Positions 23,156-31,839 are shown, counted from the stretch's first letter. The stretch: DNA of 40,352 nt from Acidobacteriota bacterium (GCA_030066195.1 JASJCB010000163.1:1-40352); one strand, 5' to 3'. The notes: generated by a model from the letters alone, not told the origin. Translations and numbers: made by a program.

Positions 23156-25479
23156 GTAGGACAGATGCCGGCATGATTCCCACCCGCACTCAGACAGGCG
23201 ATCCAGCCTACACACCACACATCCTGGACCCTCGAGACGAGGCCGACGCCCAAACCCTGGCGGCGTTGCAGGCGGACCCTCGGATTCAGATTTTCGACAC
23301 GCTCGCGCTTCAACTCGCCGACCTGGCGGCAACGCGCCGGCCCCAAAGGACGCTGTCCGCACAAGAGACGAGCCGGTATGTCGCGGAACTGCTTGACGGC
23401 GCTATGGTCGATACCTACGGGGTATGGGTCCACTATCCGTGGAGCTTCCGCCTGGTTCATCTGCTCCCCAAGGCGGAGTTCATCGAGCTGCGGACCAATC
23501 GCAACAGGTACAAAATCACGCCGGAGGAACAAGAGCGTCTCGCCTCATGGCGTGTTGGCGTGGTGGGGCTTTCCGCCGGAAATGCCGTTGCCCTGGCTCT
23601 GGCGCTCGAACGGGGTTGCGGTGAGCTGCGGATTGCCGATTTCGATACACTGGAACTCTCCAACCTGAACCGAATTCGAACGGGTGTGCATGACCTGGGA
23701 CTCTCCAAGGTTCATATCACCGCCCGGGAGATTGCAGAGATCGATCCATTCCTGCGGGTAACCTGCTTCCCGGAAGGAATCACCGAGCAAAACATCGACG
23801 CCTTCTTATGCGACAACGGCCGGCTCGATCTGGTTGCCGAAGAATGCGACAGCTTGGAGATCAAGGTGTTGGTGCGGGAACAGGCGCGCCGCCGGCGTAT
23901 TCCCGTTTGCATGCACACCAGCGATCGAGGACAACTGGATATCGAGCGTTTCGATCAGGAGCCGGACCGTCCGATCTTCCACGGCGCGCTTGGCAAAGTG
24001 ACCCTGGAATCGCTACGCGGCCTCACCACCAAAGAGAAGATCCCGTTCATGCTGAAAGTCATGCCGCCTGAGGAGATGTCCCCCCGCTGGCGGGCCTCGC
24101 TCCTCGAAATCGGCGAGAAGATAAAGGCGTTTCCCCAACTCGCCTCGGAAGTGCTCGGGGGAGGTTCTACGCTAGCGGATATCTCGCGCCGGCTGGCCTT
24201 GGGATTGCGAGTCCCCTCGGGTCGTACCTACATCGACCCGGAGCAGAACCTTGTTCAATCGAAGGCAGGGGAGGCGGTCCAAACGGCGCCGGCATCTCGG
24301 CCGGTTCCGGTAGGGGCCGACCGGTCGCGGGAGGCCGTCGAACGCGTGCGTGAAGCAATTCGGATACAGCCGCATGCACTGACGCTCGATCCCAAAAAGA
24401 TCGAGACGCTCGTTGCCCATGCTGCGCTCGCACCCTCGGGCGGCAACCTACAGCCCTGGCGCTGGATTGCCCATGGACCGTTGCTCCTGCTTATGCGTGA
24501 TCGGGACCATAGCGGCCAACTCATCGATTACGAGTACATCGGCAGCCTGATCGGTCTTGGCGCCGCTGCAGAAAACCTCGTGCTTTCGGCCCACCACCAG
24601 AACTTGGAAGTCCGTCTCCATCCGTTTCCCGTCCCGAACGATCAGGAAATGGTCGCGGTGTTCGAATTTTTCCGCCCCTCGGACGGTAGCGGCGAACCGC
24701 ATGATCTGGACGAGCTATTTCCGGCCGTCACCCAACGCGCCACCAATCGACACCTCGGGGCGAGAAGAGAATTGTCGCCCGGGCAGCAAGCGGCCGTTAC
24801 CCATGCGGTTCAATCGGTTCCCGGGGCAGAGCTTCGGCTTTTGACCCATCCCGACGCATTGGCGGAGGCGGGCGCCATTATCGGGCGGGGCGATCGTTTG
24901 CGGATGCTGAATCAACGCTTGCATGCCGACATGATGCAAGAGCTTCGGTGGCCGGCAGAAGAAGCCGGAGGCCGCGCGGACGGCATCTCGCCTGCAGAAC
25001 TGGAACTCACACCGGTTGATCTGGCCGGACTCCGGCTCTGCCGCCAATGGGACGGACTCGAGCCTGTCAAACAGTGGCAAGGCGGGGCCGGGCTCGAAAA
25101 GATGTCGAAGAAAGCGATTCGCGCGGCATCGGCAGTCGGCCTGGTGACCATGCCCCGCGCGCGGCCGATTGACTGTTTCAACGGCGGCCGTGCGGTTGAG
25201 CGGGCATGGCTGGCAGCTACCCGGGAAGGCCTTGCCGTACAGCCCATGGCCGTCCTCCCATACTTGTTCGCCCGCCTCTCGGGCAGCGACGGCGCGGGGC
25301 TCGACGAGGACCTGCGCGCGGGCCTTCTCTCGTTGCGGCCCCGCTTCGAACGGCTCTTTGGACTGGTTCCTGAGGAGCCCCGCGGCGAGATGTTTCTCTT
25401 TCGGATTGCCCACGCCGAACCGCCATCCCGGCGGTCACTTCGGCGTCCCCTGGAAGACGTTCTCCGGTTTTTGGACTAA
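23152..25479 (+). CDS. ThiF/E1-like and nitroreductase fusion (Rv1355c type)
   Basis: 775 aa. Residues about 125-300 are an E1/ThiF-like adenylation domain: VGVVGLSAGNAVALAL (135-150), the acidic IADFDTLELSNLNR (161-174) and K186 in the expected region. No obvious E1-type catalytic cysteine in a canonical loop stands out. Residues about 395-775 resemble an FMN nitroreductase domain, with the hallmark APSGGNLQPWRW (427-438). The same fusion is known as the Rv1355c family of mycobacteria and occurs in natural-product clusters. ThiF domains activate carboxylates as acyl-adenylates; nitroreductases move electrons through FMN, so the protein may activate and then oxidise or reduce the same substrate. 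Start codon overlaps the previous stop. Confidence 0.8.
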   Translation: MSRTDAGMIPTRTQTGDPAYTPHILDPRDEADAQTLAALQADPRIQIFDTLALQLADLAATRRPQRTLSAQETSRYVAELLDGAMVDTYGVWVHYPWSFRLVHLLPKAEFIELRTNRNRYKITPEEQERLASWRVGVVGLSAGNAVALALALERGCGELRIADFDTLELSNLNRIRTGVHDLGLSKVHITAREIAEIDPFLRVTCFPEGITEQNIDAFLCDNGRLDLVAEECDSLEIKVLVREQARRRRIPVCMHTSDRGQLDIERFDQEPDRPIFHGALGKVTLESLRGLTTKEKIPFMLKVMPPEEMSPRWRASLLEIGEKIKAFPQLASEVLGGGSTLADISRRLALGLRVPSGRTYIDPEQNLVQSKAGEAVQTAPASRPVPVGADRSREAVERVREAIRIQPHALTLDPKKIETLVAHAALAPSGGNLQPWRWIAHGPLLLLMRDRDHSGQLIDYEYIGSLIGLGAAAENLVLSAHHQNLEVRLHPFPVPNDQEMVAVFEFFRPSDGSGEPHDLDELFPAVTQRATNRHLGARRELSPGQQAAVTHAVQSVPGAELRLLTHPDALAEAGAIIGRGDRLRMLNQRLHADMMQELRWPAEEAGGRADGISPAELELTPVDLAGLRLCRQWDGLEPVKQWQGGAGLEKMSKKAIRAASAVGLVTMPRARPIDCFNGGRAVERAWLAATREGLAVQPMAVLPYLFARLSGSDGAGLDEDLRAGLLSLRPRFERLFGLVPEEPRGEMFLFRIAHAEPPSRRSLRRPLEDVLRFLD

Positions 25480-25546
25480 TACCCCGTCTCACCCATCCGG
25501 GACATGACCTCCCGATGAAGAATTCCCCCAAGAGGAGAGAATCGAT

Positions 25547-27271
25547 ATGCCTGAACATGAAGAGCAGCAATATTACGACGTGGTCATCTGCGGCGGCGGA
25601 TTTGCAGGATTGACCCTGGCGCGCCAACTCCGCCTGAGCCTCCCGAAACTCTCGATCCTGGTGATCGAACGGACAAAGCGGCCGCTCCCGGTCGCGGCCT
25701 ACAAGGTGGGCGAGTCCATTGGAACGGCGCCTACCTTCTGGCTGCGCGAGATCCTGGGTCTCGAAGAACAGGTCGACAAACACGTTGAGAAGAAAGGCCT
25801 GCACTTTATCGGGACCGGCGGCACCGGTCCTTTTGCAGAGCGCATCGAATTCACGGCGCGCGCCCGGCCGCTGACCGGGTATCCGGCCTACCAGTTGGAT
25901 CGCGGCCTTTTCGAGAACGATCTTCGCGAGGCTAATGACGCGCTTGGTATCGAGATGCGGGAAGACTGTCTCGTCAAGGACATCACGACCCAAGGACGCG
26001 GGTCGCACACGGTGACCTGCCGGCGCCTCACAACGGGTCAAGAAACTGCAGTATCGTGCCGCTTCGTGGTGGATGCCACCGGCCGGCGCAGGCTGTTGGC
26101 CATGAAACGTGGGCTGGCAAAGGAGGCCGAGCATCCGGCAAACGCCACCTGGTGGCGCGTAAAGCGAGCACTCGATGTCTCCGAGCTCGTCCCCGAAGAA
26201 AATACGGATTGGCGCCGGCGGGTGGAGACCAGGCGGGAGACAACCCTGCATCTTTTCGGCAAAGGGTACTGGATGTGGTTTATTCCCCTGCCCGACGACT
26301 ATACCAGCATCGGCATCGTGGGTGGAAGCCGACACCATCCCATCGCCGAAAGAAGCTCTTATGAGGGCTCGTTTGCATGGCTCCGACAGCACGAGCCGGA
26401 AGTGGCCGATTGGCTTGCCGACACCGAACCGATCGATTTTCTCGCCTACAAAAAGCTTGCCCACTCGACCGAGCAGGCGTTTGATATCGACGGATGGTTC
26501 TCGATCGGGGAGGCCGCCGCGTTTACGGATCCCTTCTTCAGTAACGGCTCGGACCTGATTGCCTGGGCGAATACCATCGTCACGCACCTCATCCGGCTCG
26601 AACTGGAGGAACGGCTTTCAAGGGAAATCGTCGATCAATACAACGAACTCTTCCTCGGCTGGGTCGGCATGATCATCGACAAGTTCCGCGGCATGTACGA
26701 CGTCCTGGGCGATGATTACCTCATGCTGATGAAACCGGTCTGGGATTTCGGGCAATATTTTGCCGGCCCGGCCCATCTCCTGTTCCTGGGGTTTCTGGAG
26801 CACGAGGAGATCCTTCCGGAGTACCTTGCCCTGGCGCGGCGGTTTATTCGCCTTAACCGACAGGTCCAAAACCTCTTCGTGTCGTGGGCCGGGCTGCGTC
26901 CGGAAAAGAAGCTCCCGGCGGGACTCTACGAGCCTGTCAAAGCCTTCCCGCGAATCCTTGACGTGGTGCGCGGCAGTGTCTGTCAAAAAAGCCCTCGGCA
27001 GTTTCTCGCGGAGATGACCGCATCGCTCCGGCTTTTTGAAGACTACGCGCGCGTATTCTTCCGCATGGCGGTTGCCGATGTGTACCCGGACGCGGAGGAA
27101 CGCGCGGCTACGGCATGGGTCAACCCCTATGCGGTGGGACTGCAACCGGAGACGTGGGAGAAAGACGGTCTTTTCAGGCCCGCGGATGAACCGCGTGTCG
27201 GTGACCTGGCGCCATTGAACGCGGATCTGGATCATATTCGGACGCGGGTCGCCTATGCCCATGGGAGGTGA
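25547..27271 (+). CDS. Flavin-dependent halogenase-like oxidoreductase
   Basis: 574 aa. FAD site CGGGFAGL (15-22), then KVGESIG (53-59), KKGLHF (82-87) and YWMWFIP (241-247), which contains the WxWxIP sequence diagnostic of flavin-dependent halogenases. The lysine in KKGLHF aligns by position with the catalytic lysine of RebH/PrnA (K79), judged by eye. DATGR (177-181) is the conserved FAD contact. Such enzymes use FADH2, O2 and chloride or bromide to halogenate an aromatic or activated carbon; some relatives with these motifs are non-halogenating oxidases, so halogenation is likely rather than certain. No flavin reductase is adjacent, although the nitroreductase domain upstream could supply reduced flavin. 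AAGAGGAGA precedes the ATG. Confidence 0.75.
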   Translation: MPEHEEQQYYDVVICGGGFAGLTLARQLRLSLPKLSILVIERTKRPLPVAAYKVGESIGTAPTFWLREILGLEEQVDKHVEKKGLHFIGTGGTGPFAERIEFTARARPLTGYPAYQLDRGLFENDLREANDALGIEMREDCLVKDITTQGRGSHTVTCRRLTTGQETAVSCRFVVDATGRRRLLAMKRGLAKEAEHPANATWWRVKRALDVSELVPEENTDWRRRVETRRETTLHLFGKGYWMWFIPLPDDYTSIGIVGGSRHHPIAERSSYEGSFAWLRQHEPEVADWLADTEPIDFLAYKKLAHSTEQAFDIDGWFSIGEAAAFTDPFFSNGSDLIAWANTIVTHLIRLELEERLSREIVDQYNELFLGWVGMIIDKFRGMYDVLGDDYLMLMKPVWDFGQYFAGPAHLLFLGFLEHEEILPEYLALARRFIRLNRQVQNLFVSWAGLRPEKKLPAGLYEPVKAFPRILDVVRGSVCQKSPRQFLAEMTASLRLFEDYARVFFRMAVADVYPDAEERAATAWVNPYAVGLQPETWEKDGLFRPADEPRVGDLAPLNADLDHIRTRVAYAHGR

Positions 27272-27277
27272 GGGAAG

Positions 27278-28279
27278 ATGGATTACCACTATGAAACTCG
27301 ATCGGCATGCCCGGACGATGCGGAGGAGATAGCACTTATTTTCCAGCGGGCGTACGGCTCCGGCACACACGCCTGCCGAGATCCGGCGGTTATCAGGGAT
27401 TCCTTCCGTCGTGATTGGAAATGGCTTGTTGTCTATGACGACGCGACCATCGTAGCCTGCGCGGCGGGAGCCTGGCACCCGTGGAACCGCATGTACGAGA
27501 CGCTCTGGTGGTTGACCAATCCGGCATATACCGGGCGGGGGGTTATGACGCGTTTGGCGCCCAGGTCCATGAGGGATCTCTTTGCAGAGGAGCGGTGCGA
27601 GGTTATTTTCGGGTTCTTGCGAAGCTCGATTATTCCCATCTATCGCAGGGCTACGGAGGACGCACTGGTCATTCTCGGACACGAGGGGGGAAGTAATATC
27701 AGGGGTACCGGTGAACGGGAGTATCTGCTCGTCGGCATGACCCCGCATCCTGAGCGCCGACCCCGCCGCATTCCTCCCGCGTGCCCGATATTTTCTTTGC
27801 CCGTACGGGCATTTATCGAAAACCGGATCCTTGCGCAACTTCCGTTTGAAACGGTCGACGGCGTCTATCCGGAAGCCGCCGTTGTAGGCCCCCCGTCCAC
27901 GGACCGGGTTGCGGCGGGTGATTGGCGCATGGAATTGGCCTACAAACCTGCCGAGCACACGATACATGTCACCGGTTTTGCAGGTCCCCCGGCAGATGCC
28001 GAGACCACGCTTGCCGGGCTGGAAAGTTGTCTGGAGAAAGCGCCGGCAGCGGATCTCGTGTTTCTCTATGTGCTCGCCGACAAGGTACGGTTCATCCGCG
28101 GTCTGCGCAGGCACGGCTTTGTTCCGACGGCGTACCTGCCCGCCTGGTACTACACCGACAATGGTCGCTGTGACTGCGTACTGGTCGCGCGCTACACGGG
28201 TCGGGCAACACGAACGATTGCGAGATTCGGGGAGATGATCGATCAATTCGACATCGCCCTCGATGAGGAGTCGGCGTGA
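27278..28279 (+). CDS. GNAT-family acyltransferase, two-part
   Basis: 333 aa. The N-terminal half has the GNAT pattern: CPDDAEEIALIFQRAY, strand WLVVYDDATIVACAAGAW, and the CoA-binding loop YTGRGV after LTNPA. The second half (about 190-333) repeats a strand-helix arrangement ending in VLADKVRFIRGLRRHGF and the FVPTAYLPAWY region, resembling a second, degenerate GNAT unit. It would transfer an acyl group from CoA, or possibly from a carrier, to an amine. It begins 6 nt after the halogenase-like gene with a GAGG-type site, so is probably co-transcribed. The acceptor is unknown; within this cluster it is a likely tailoring step. Confidence 0.65.
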   Translation: MDYHYETRSACPDDAEEIALIFQRAYGSGTHACRDPAVIRDSFRRDWKWLVVYDDATIVACAAGAWHPWNRMYETLWWLTNPAYTGRGVMTRLAPRSMRDLFAEERCEVIFGFLRSSIIPIYRRATEDALVILGHEGGSNIRGTGEREYLLVGMTPHPERRPRRIPPACPIFSLPVRAFIENRILAQLPFETVDGVYPEAAVVGPPSTDRVAAGDWRMELAYKPAEHTIHVTGFAGPPADAETTLAGLESCLEKAPAADLVFLYVLADKVRFIRGLRRHGFVPTAYLPAWYYTDNGRCDCVLVARYTGRATRTIARFGEMIDQFDIALDEESA

Positions 28280-28443
28280 TGCGAAGCCTGCCGCTATCTG
28301 AAACAACGCGTCCAGGCGGTGCTTTCGGCTCGATTCATCTCTCGCATACCAACAAATATCGCAGGATCGCGGCACACCTTCCCCGCAACCAGGCAGGGCG
28401 ATGCCGCACCACTTGCAACAATGATTAGATAAGGAGTAAAGCA

Positions 28444-29478
28444 ATGGCTCAAGACAGGACAACGAGTGCGGCCTTGCCGACACCGGAACGAATATTCAAG
28501 ATGCTCTGGGGGTTCGCGACGCCTATTCTCATTGAAAACGCACTTCATCTAGGCGTCTTCAACGCCTTGAATAACCACCCGGGGAAGACACTTCAGGAAC
28601 TGTCCCGAGAAATGAATGTGGGCGAGCGCGAAGCACGTGCTCTCCTCAATGCCCTGGCAGGTTTGCAGCTCCTCTTCAAGGAAAACGACCGCTACAGCCT
28701 CACGCCCGAGAGCCGGGCTTTCCTGGTAAGCGAGACCCCGGTGAGCTTTGTATCCTATAGCCACATGGTATTCAATCGCTTGCTGCCGGGCTGGCTCAAC
28801 CTATTCCGCGTTATGCGCGAAGGAAGGCCGGAGGTACCGGCCAACCGGGAAGCCACGGGCGTCGCCTTTTTCTCCGAGATGGTCGAGTCGCTCTTCGTTC
28901 CCAATTCATTGCCTGCCCGCGCGCTGGCTCAGGCGCTCGATGTTGCGAACACCGGGGATACCGTTCGGGTGCTCGACATTGCGGCCGGATCGGGCGTGTG
29001 GAGCATTCCCATGGCGCAGGCATCGCCCCACGTCCAGGTGACAGCAGTGGATTGGGAACCCATGCTGAAGACCACACAAGCGTTTGCAAGCCGCTTCGAA
29101 GTAGTTGACCAGTATCGATTTGTCGGCGGCGATCTTGACGAGGCGGACTTTGGAGAGGGTTACCAGATCGCCGTCCTGGGTCATATCGTGCACTCTGAAG
29201 GTGAAATGCGGAGCCGGGCGCTCCTGGAAAAAGTTTATCAGGCGCTTGCCCCCGGCGGCGTCGTGGTCATTGCCGATCTCATCCTGAATGAGGAACGGAC
29301 CGGGCCGCCTCTCTCACTCTTCCTGGCGATGACCATGGTTATTTTCACCGAGCAGGGAGATATCTTCACTTTCGGAGAAATGACTGACTGGCTTGAAGCG
29401 TGTGGCTTTACGGACGTGCGGCTGCTCGAAGTGCCCGCGCCCTCGCCGCTTGTGCTTGCGACCAAACCGAAACTCTGA
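28444..29478 (+). CDS. SAM-dependent O-methyltransferase
   Basis: 344 aa of the class I plant-type/hydroxyindole O-methyltransferase family. Residues about 15-95 form the winged-helix dimerisation domain (ILIENALHLGVFNAL, then ELSREMNVGEREARALLNAL). The SAM site is VLDIAAGSGVWSI (176-188), followed by VTAVDWEPM. GHIVHSEGEM contains the histidine expected near the general base in this family, and YQALAPGGVVVIADLI is motif III. It methylates a hydroxyl, usually phenolic, which would suit an aromatic product also touched by the halogenase-like enzyme. Ribosome binding site AAGGAG. The 160-nt gap before it holds no gene and could contain a further promoter. Confidence 0.85.
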   Translation: MAQDRTTSAALPTPERIFKMLWGFATPILIENALHLGVFNALNNHPGKTLQELSREMNVGEREARALLNALAGLQLLFKENDRYSLTPESRAFLVSETPVSFVSYSHMVFNRLLPGWLNLFRVMREGRPEVPANREATGVAFFSEMVESLFVPNSLPARALAQALDVANTGDTVRVLDIAAGSGVWSIPMAQASPHVQVTAVDWEPMLKTTQAFASRFEVVDQYRFVGGDLDEADFGEGYQIAVLGHIVHSEGEMRSRALLEKVYQALAPGGVVVIADLILNEERTGPPLSLFLAMTMVIFTEQGDIFTFGEMTDWLEACGFTDVRLLEVPAPSPLVLATKPKL

Positions 29479-29634
29479 GGTCTTACCCCCGATTCCGGGA
29501 AAGCCCGGCCCGATAGATCATGCCGGCGCCGGGCTTCAAAGCGTGACCGCTTGCCGGTGGGGAGCAAGAGGTGAAGCGACAACCGCGTTTACAAGACGGC
29601 CTACCACGACCGGCCCTAGCAAAGGAGACACATC

Positions 29635-29979
29635 ATGGTGCGATATCAGGAGAGCCTGACCAGGCTCGTCGATACGGTCCTGTCCGGACCGGGGAAAACG
29701 ACCCCGAAGTTACGTCTCGCAGTCGAAGCACGCGCTGCCGCCCTGAGCGGACGGCAAGGTAGCGATACGGCAGTGCCGGACGAGCTTTCAGGCTGGGTGG
29801 AGAAGGTAGCACGGCATGCCTACCGCACGACCGACGAGGATATCGAGTCACTTCGACTGGCGGGGTATTCGGAAGATCAGCTTTTCGAATTGACCGTAGC
29901 GGCTGCAATAGGCGCGTCCCTGGCGAGGCTGGAATGTGCTCTCGGCACACTCGGCGATGAGCAAAGAGGACTTCAATGA
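29635..29979 (+). CDS. AhpD-like protein without CxxC
   Basis: 114 aa. The second half, TDEDIESLRLAGYSEDQLFE then LTVAAAIGASLARLE, is characteristic of the helical carboxymuconolactone decarboxylase/AhpD fold (Dv-x-Lr-x-aG-ls-de-qi-f pattern). The redox pair CxxC is absent; only one cysteine remains near the end (LECAL). It is therefore unlikely to be a peroxidase by itself and may form a heteromeric partner of the next protein. Its stop overlaps the start of that gene (ATGA), so the two are translationally coupled. AAGGAG precedes the ATG. Homologous non-redox proteins exist in the wider family, so a decarboxylase-like or structural role is also possible. Confidence 0.7.
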   Translation: MVRYQESLTRLVDTVLSGPGKTTPKLRLAVEARAAALSGRQGSDTAVPDELSGWVEKVARHAYRTTDEDIESLRLAGYSEDQLFELTVAAAIGASLARLECALGTLGDEQRGLQ

Positions 29980-30581
29980 GACTCAAGCGGATAGAAAACG
30001 GTTACGGGCTTCAGAGACTCCAACTTTGGATCATGCGGTTGATCCTGCGCGGTCGTGTGCCGGATGTGCTGCGGACTGTCTTGTACCGTCCCGGGTTTTT
30101 CGGCAACGCGTACTCCGAAATCTGCCAATCGGTGATGCGACTGAGTCGCGAATGGACCGTCGGCGAGTGCGAACTCTTCGCCGCCTTCGTATCGAGTAAG
30201 AACCAATGTCCGTTCTGAACGGCCTCTCACGGCGCGGTCGCGTCGCATGTCCTTGGAAAAGAGCTGGTGGGACAGGTTCTGAACGACTTCGAATCGTCCC
30301 CCATTGACAATAAATTGAAGGCAATGCTCCGCTTTCTCGAGAAGACGACCCTTCGACCCGGAGACCTGTCGGCTGAAGATGCCGGGCGGCTGCGGGAAGC
30401 GGGTTTGTCCGACGCGGCCGTCGAAGACGCCCTCGGTGTGACGTTTGTTTTCAACCTGATCGATCGGCTGGCGGATGCTTTCGGTTTCGAGGTGCCGCCT
30501 GACGAATTCTTTGCAAAGAAGACCGCACCGCTTTTGGTCAAGCTCGGTTACCAGATAAATCTCTGGCGTTTACCATGGTAA
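29976..30581 (+). CDS. AhpD-like selenoprotein (CxxU), UGA decoded as Sec
   Basis: 201 aa if the in-frame TGA at 30216-30218 is read as selenocysteine. Upstream: ...FVSSKNQCPF; downstream in the same frame: TASHGAVASHVLG. Together these give C78-P-F-U81-T-A-S-H85, precisely the AhpD/peroxidase-related CxxCxxxH redox motif with Sec at the second cysteine. The remaining 120 residues continue the family pattern (AEDAGRLREAGLSDAAVE, FNLIDRLADAFG). A SECIS-like hairpin follows the UGA. AhpD-like enzymes reduce peroxides or disulfides by a thiol relay, and CxxU versions of AhpD-like proteins are known selenoproteins. An automatic annotation would split this into an 80-aa and a 104-aa ORF. A nonsense mutation (TGC/TGT to TGA) is the alternative, less likely given the intact frame. 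Confidence 0.8.
30216..30244 (+). promoter_or_regulatory. Predicted bacterial SECIS hairpin after the Sec UGA
   Basis: Twelve nt after the UGA, GGCGC (30231-30235) pairs with GCGTC (30240-30244, including one G-U) around the loop GGTC. From memory, the E. coli fdhF SECIS presents the same GGUC loop 18 nt after its UGA; here it starts after 17 nt. SelB recognises such apical loops. Stem pairing was judged by eye. Confidence 0.55.
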
Positions 30582-30611
30582 AAGGAAAGAATGAATGGTT
30601 TATCACGGTGT

Positions 30612-30644
30612 CTCGAGGGTAGGAGTAACTTCTCCTATCCCGAG
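30612..30644. other. Intergenic hairpin between selenoprotein and hydrolase genes
   Basis: CTCGAGGGTAGGAG (30612-30625) pairs with CTCCTATCCCGAG (30632-30644) around TAACTT, with one bulge and one G-T pair. No T-run follows, so it is not a clear Rho-independent terminator. It could stabilise or process the mRNA or act as an operator. Confidence 0.5.
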
Positions 30645-30716
30645 CGGTGAGCGAAATGGTACAAATAGCCCATCCTATCAATCATGCTGCTTGAATGTGC
30701 GCTGAGGAGGCCTGAA

Positions 30717-31466
30717 ATGGCGACCATCGAAGACGTGACGATTCCCCTCGACAAAGGCTTGGAGATGCGGGCGTTCCTGGCATGTCCCGAGGAGCCGCGG
30801 TCACAACCACGGCCGGCAATCATTGTGATCCATGAGCTCCTTGGCCTGAATGACGATATCCGGCGCCTGACGGCCAGGGCGGCCGATTTGGGGTATGTCG
30901 CTCTCGCACCCAATCTCTACGAGCGCCCCGGTCCGAAGCTTTGGTGCGTGGTACGCACATTGACAGCATTGCGCCGAGGCGAAGGACGGGCATTCGCCGA
31001 CCTGGAGGCGGCACGACGTTGGCTTGGGGCGCGACCCGAGGTCGATGCCGCGCGAATGGGTGTGATCGGGTTTTGCATGGGGGGCGGCTTCGCGCTCCTC
31101 CTCGCCGCCCGGGCGCCGTTGGGGGCCGCCGCGGTCTTCTATGGTGACGTGCCGAAATCTTCTGAGCGGTTGGCCGGGGTGTGTCCCGTCATTGCCGGCT
31201 ACGGTGGGCGTGATCGCATCTTCGCCCTGCAGGGACGGCGGCTGGAGAAGCTCCTCAGCGACCTGGATGTGGTTCGCGACATACGCATCTACGAATCGGC
31301 CGGTCACAGCTACATGAATCGCCACACGGGCCTGATTGCCCGCCTCGGGGCGATCGGACCGATGAAGGTAGGCTACAATCCGGAAGCGGCCGAGGACAGT
31401 TGGCGGCGCATAGGCGCCTTCTTCGCCGAGCACCTGGGAGAAGTGAGCCGCCCATCGAGCGATTGA
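30717..31466 (+). CDS. Dienelactone hydrolase family protein
   Basis: 249 aa alpha/beta hydrolase. The start is ATG 30717, with GGAGG 6 nt upstream (30706-30710); an earlier in-frame ATG at 30684 has no site. Family landmarks are all present: VIHELLGL with the active-site glutamate (E40), GFCMGGG with the nucleophilic cysteine (C120), D166 in GGRDRIF, and H197 in SAGHSYMN. Members hydrolyse dienelactones or other cyclic esters and lactones in aromatic degradation, but many act on unknown esters. As the last gene of the cluster it may open or close a lactone in the product, or detoxify it. A hairpin in front may partly separate its expression from the selenoprotein gene. Confidence 0.8.
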   Translation: MATIEDVTIPLDKGLEMRAFLACPEEPRSQPRPAIIVIHELLGLNDDIRRLTARAADLGYVALAPNLYERPGPKLWCVVRTLTALRRGEGRAFADLEAARRWLGARPEVDAARMGVIGFCMGGGFALLLAARAPLGAAAVFYGDVPKSSERLAGVCPVIAGYGGRDRIFALQGRRLEKLLSDLDVVRDIRIYESAGHSYMNRHTGLIARLGAIGPMKVGYNPEAAEDSWRRIGAFFAEHLGEVSRPSSD

Positions 31467-31726
31467 TACGTTCGCCGGCTTTGATTCCCTCATGGCTCGA
31501 ACGATGCTCAACCCTCGCCGGTCATAAAACCCGCAAAGAAATGCGGATGCTTCCCGTTCGAGATTATAGACCTCCGGGTTTAGTGCGTGACCGCGTTCAT
31601 TTTGGCGGTGTCCAAGAGGAAAGCGCCGGCGCAGTTGATCTAGTCTGAGCCCTTCAACCAGCCCGTGCAAAAGTAGGAACCTGTAAACTCCCTTGAACTA
31701 TGGGAGAAAAATCAGCAGTATCTATA

Positions 31727-31735
31727 TGATATAAT
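31727..31735 (+). promoter_or_regulatory. Extended -10 promoter TGnTATAAT
   Basis: TGATATAAT is a perfect extended -10 element. There is no good -35 at 16-18 nt, as is usual for extended -10 promoters. It lies 38 nt before the small ORF at 31774 and 135 nt before the membrane protein gene. Confidence 0.5.
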
Positions 31736-31773
31736 TAATTTAGATCATTGGTCAGGACAATCAGGGAGGACCG

Positions 31774-31839
31774 ATGGCTGAAGAAAATCTCCATCAGTTG
31801 CGAGAGGACATTGACCAGGTAAAAACATCGCAAACGTAA
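31774..31839 (+). CDS. Small ORF, 21 codons, strong ribosome binding site
   Basis: 21 aa (begins MAEENLHQLREDID). GGGAGG is well placed before the ATG, and a consensus extended -10 lies upstream, so it is probably translated. The sequence is a short charged helix. It could be a leader peptide for the membrane protein that starts 31 nt later, or the surviving start of a longer gene. No homology recognised. Confidence 0.4.
   Translation: MAEENLHQLREDIDQVKTSQT

Noticed and set aside
25217..26587. Minus-strand frame of 456 codons
   Set aside because: Shadow of the nitroreductase-fusion and halogenase-like genes; the high-GC antisense frame is open by codon bias.
26618..28483. Long minus-strand frame (621 codons) opposite the halogenase-like and GNAT genes
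   Set aside because: It is antisense to two well-supported genes, has no recognisable domains and no suitable ribosome binding site.
30216..30218. UGA as an ordinary nonsense mutation splitting the AhpD-like gene
   Set aside because: The frame resumes immediately with conserved TASH, the position is exactly the redox cysteine and a SECIS-like hairpin follows. It remains the fallback if no Sec machinery exists.
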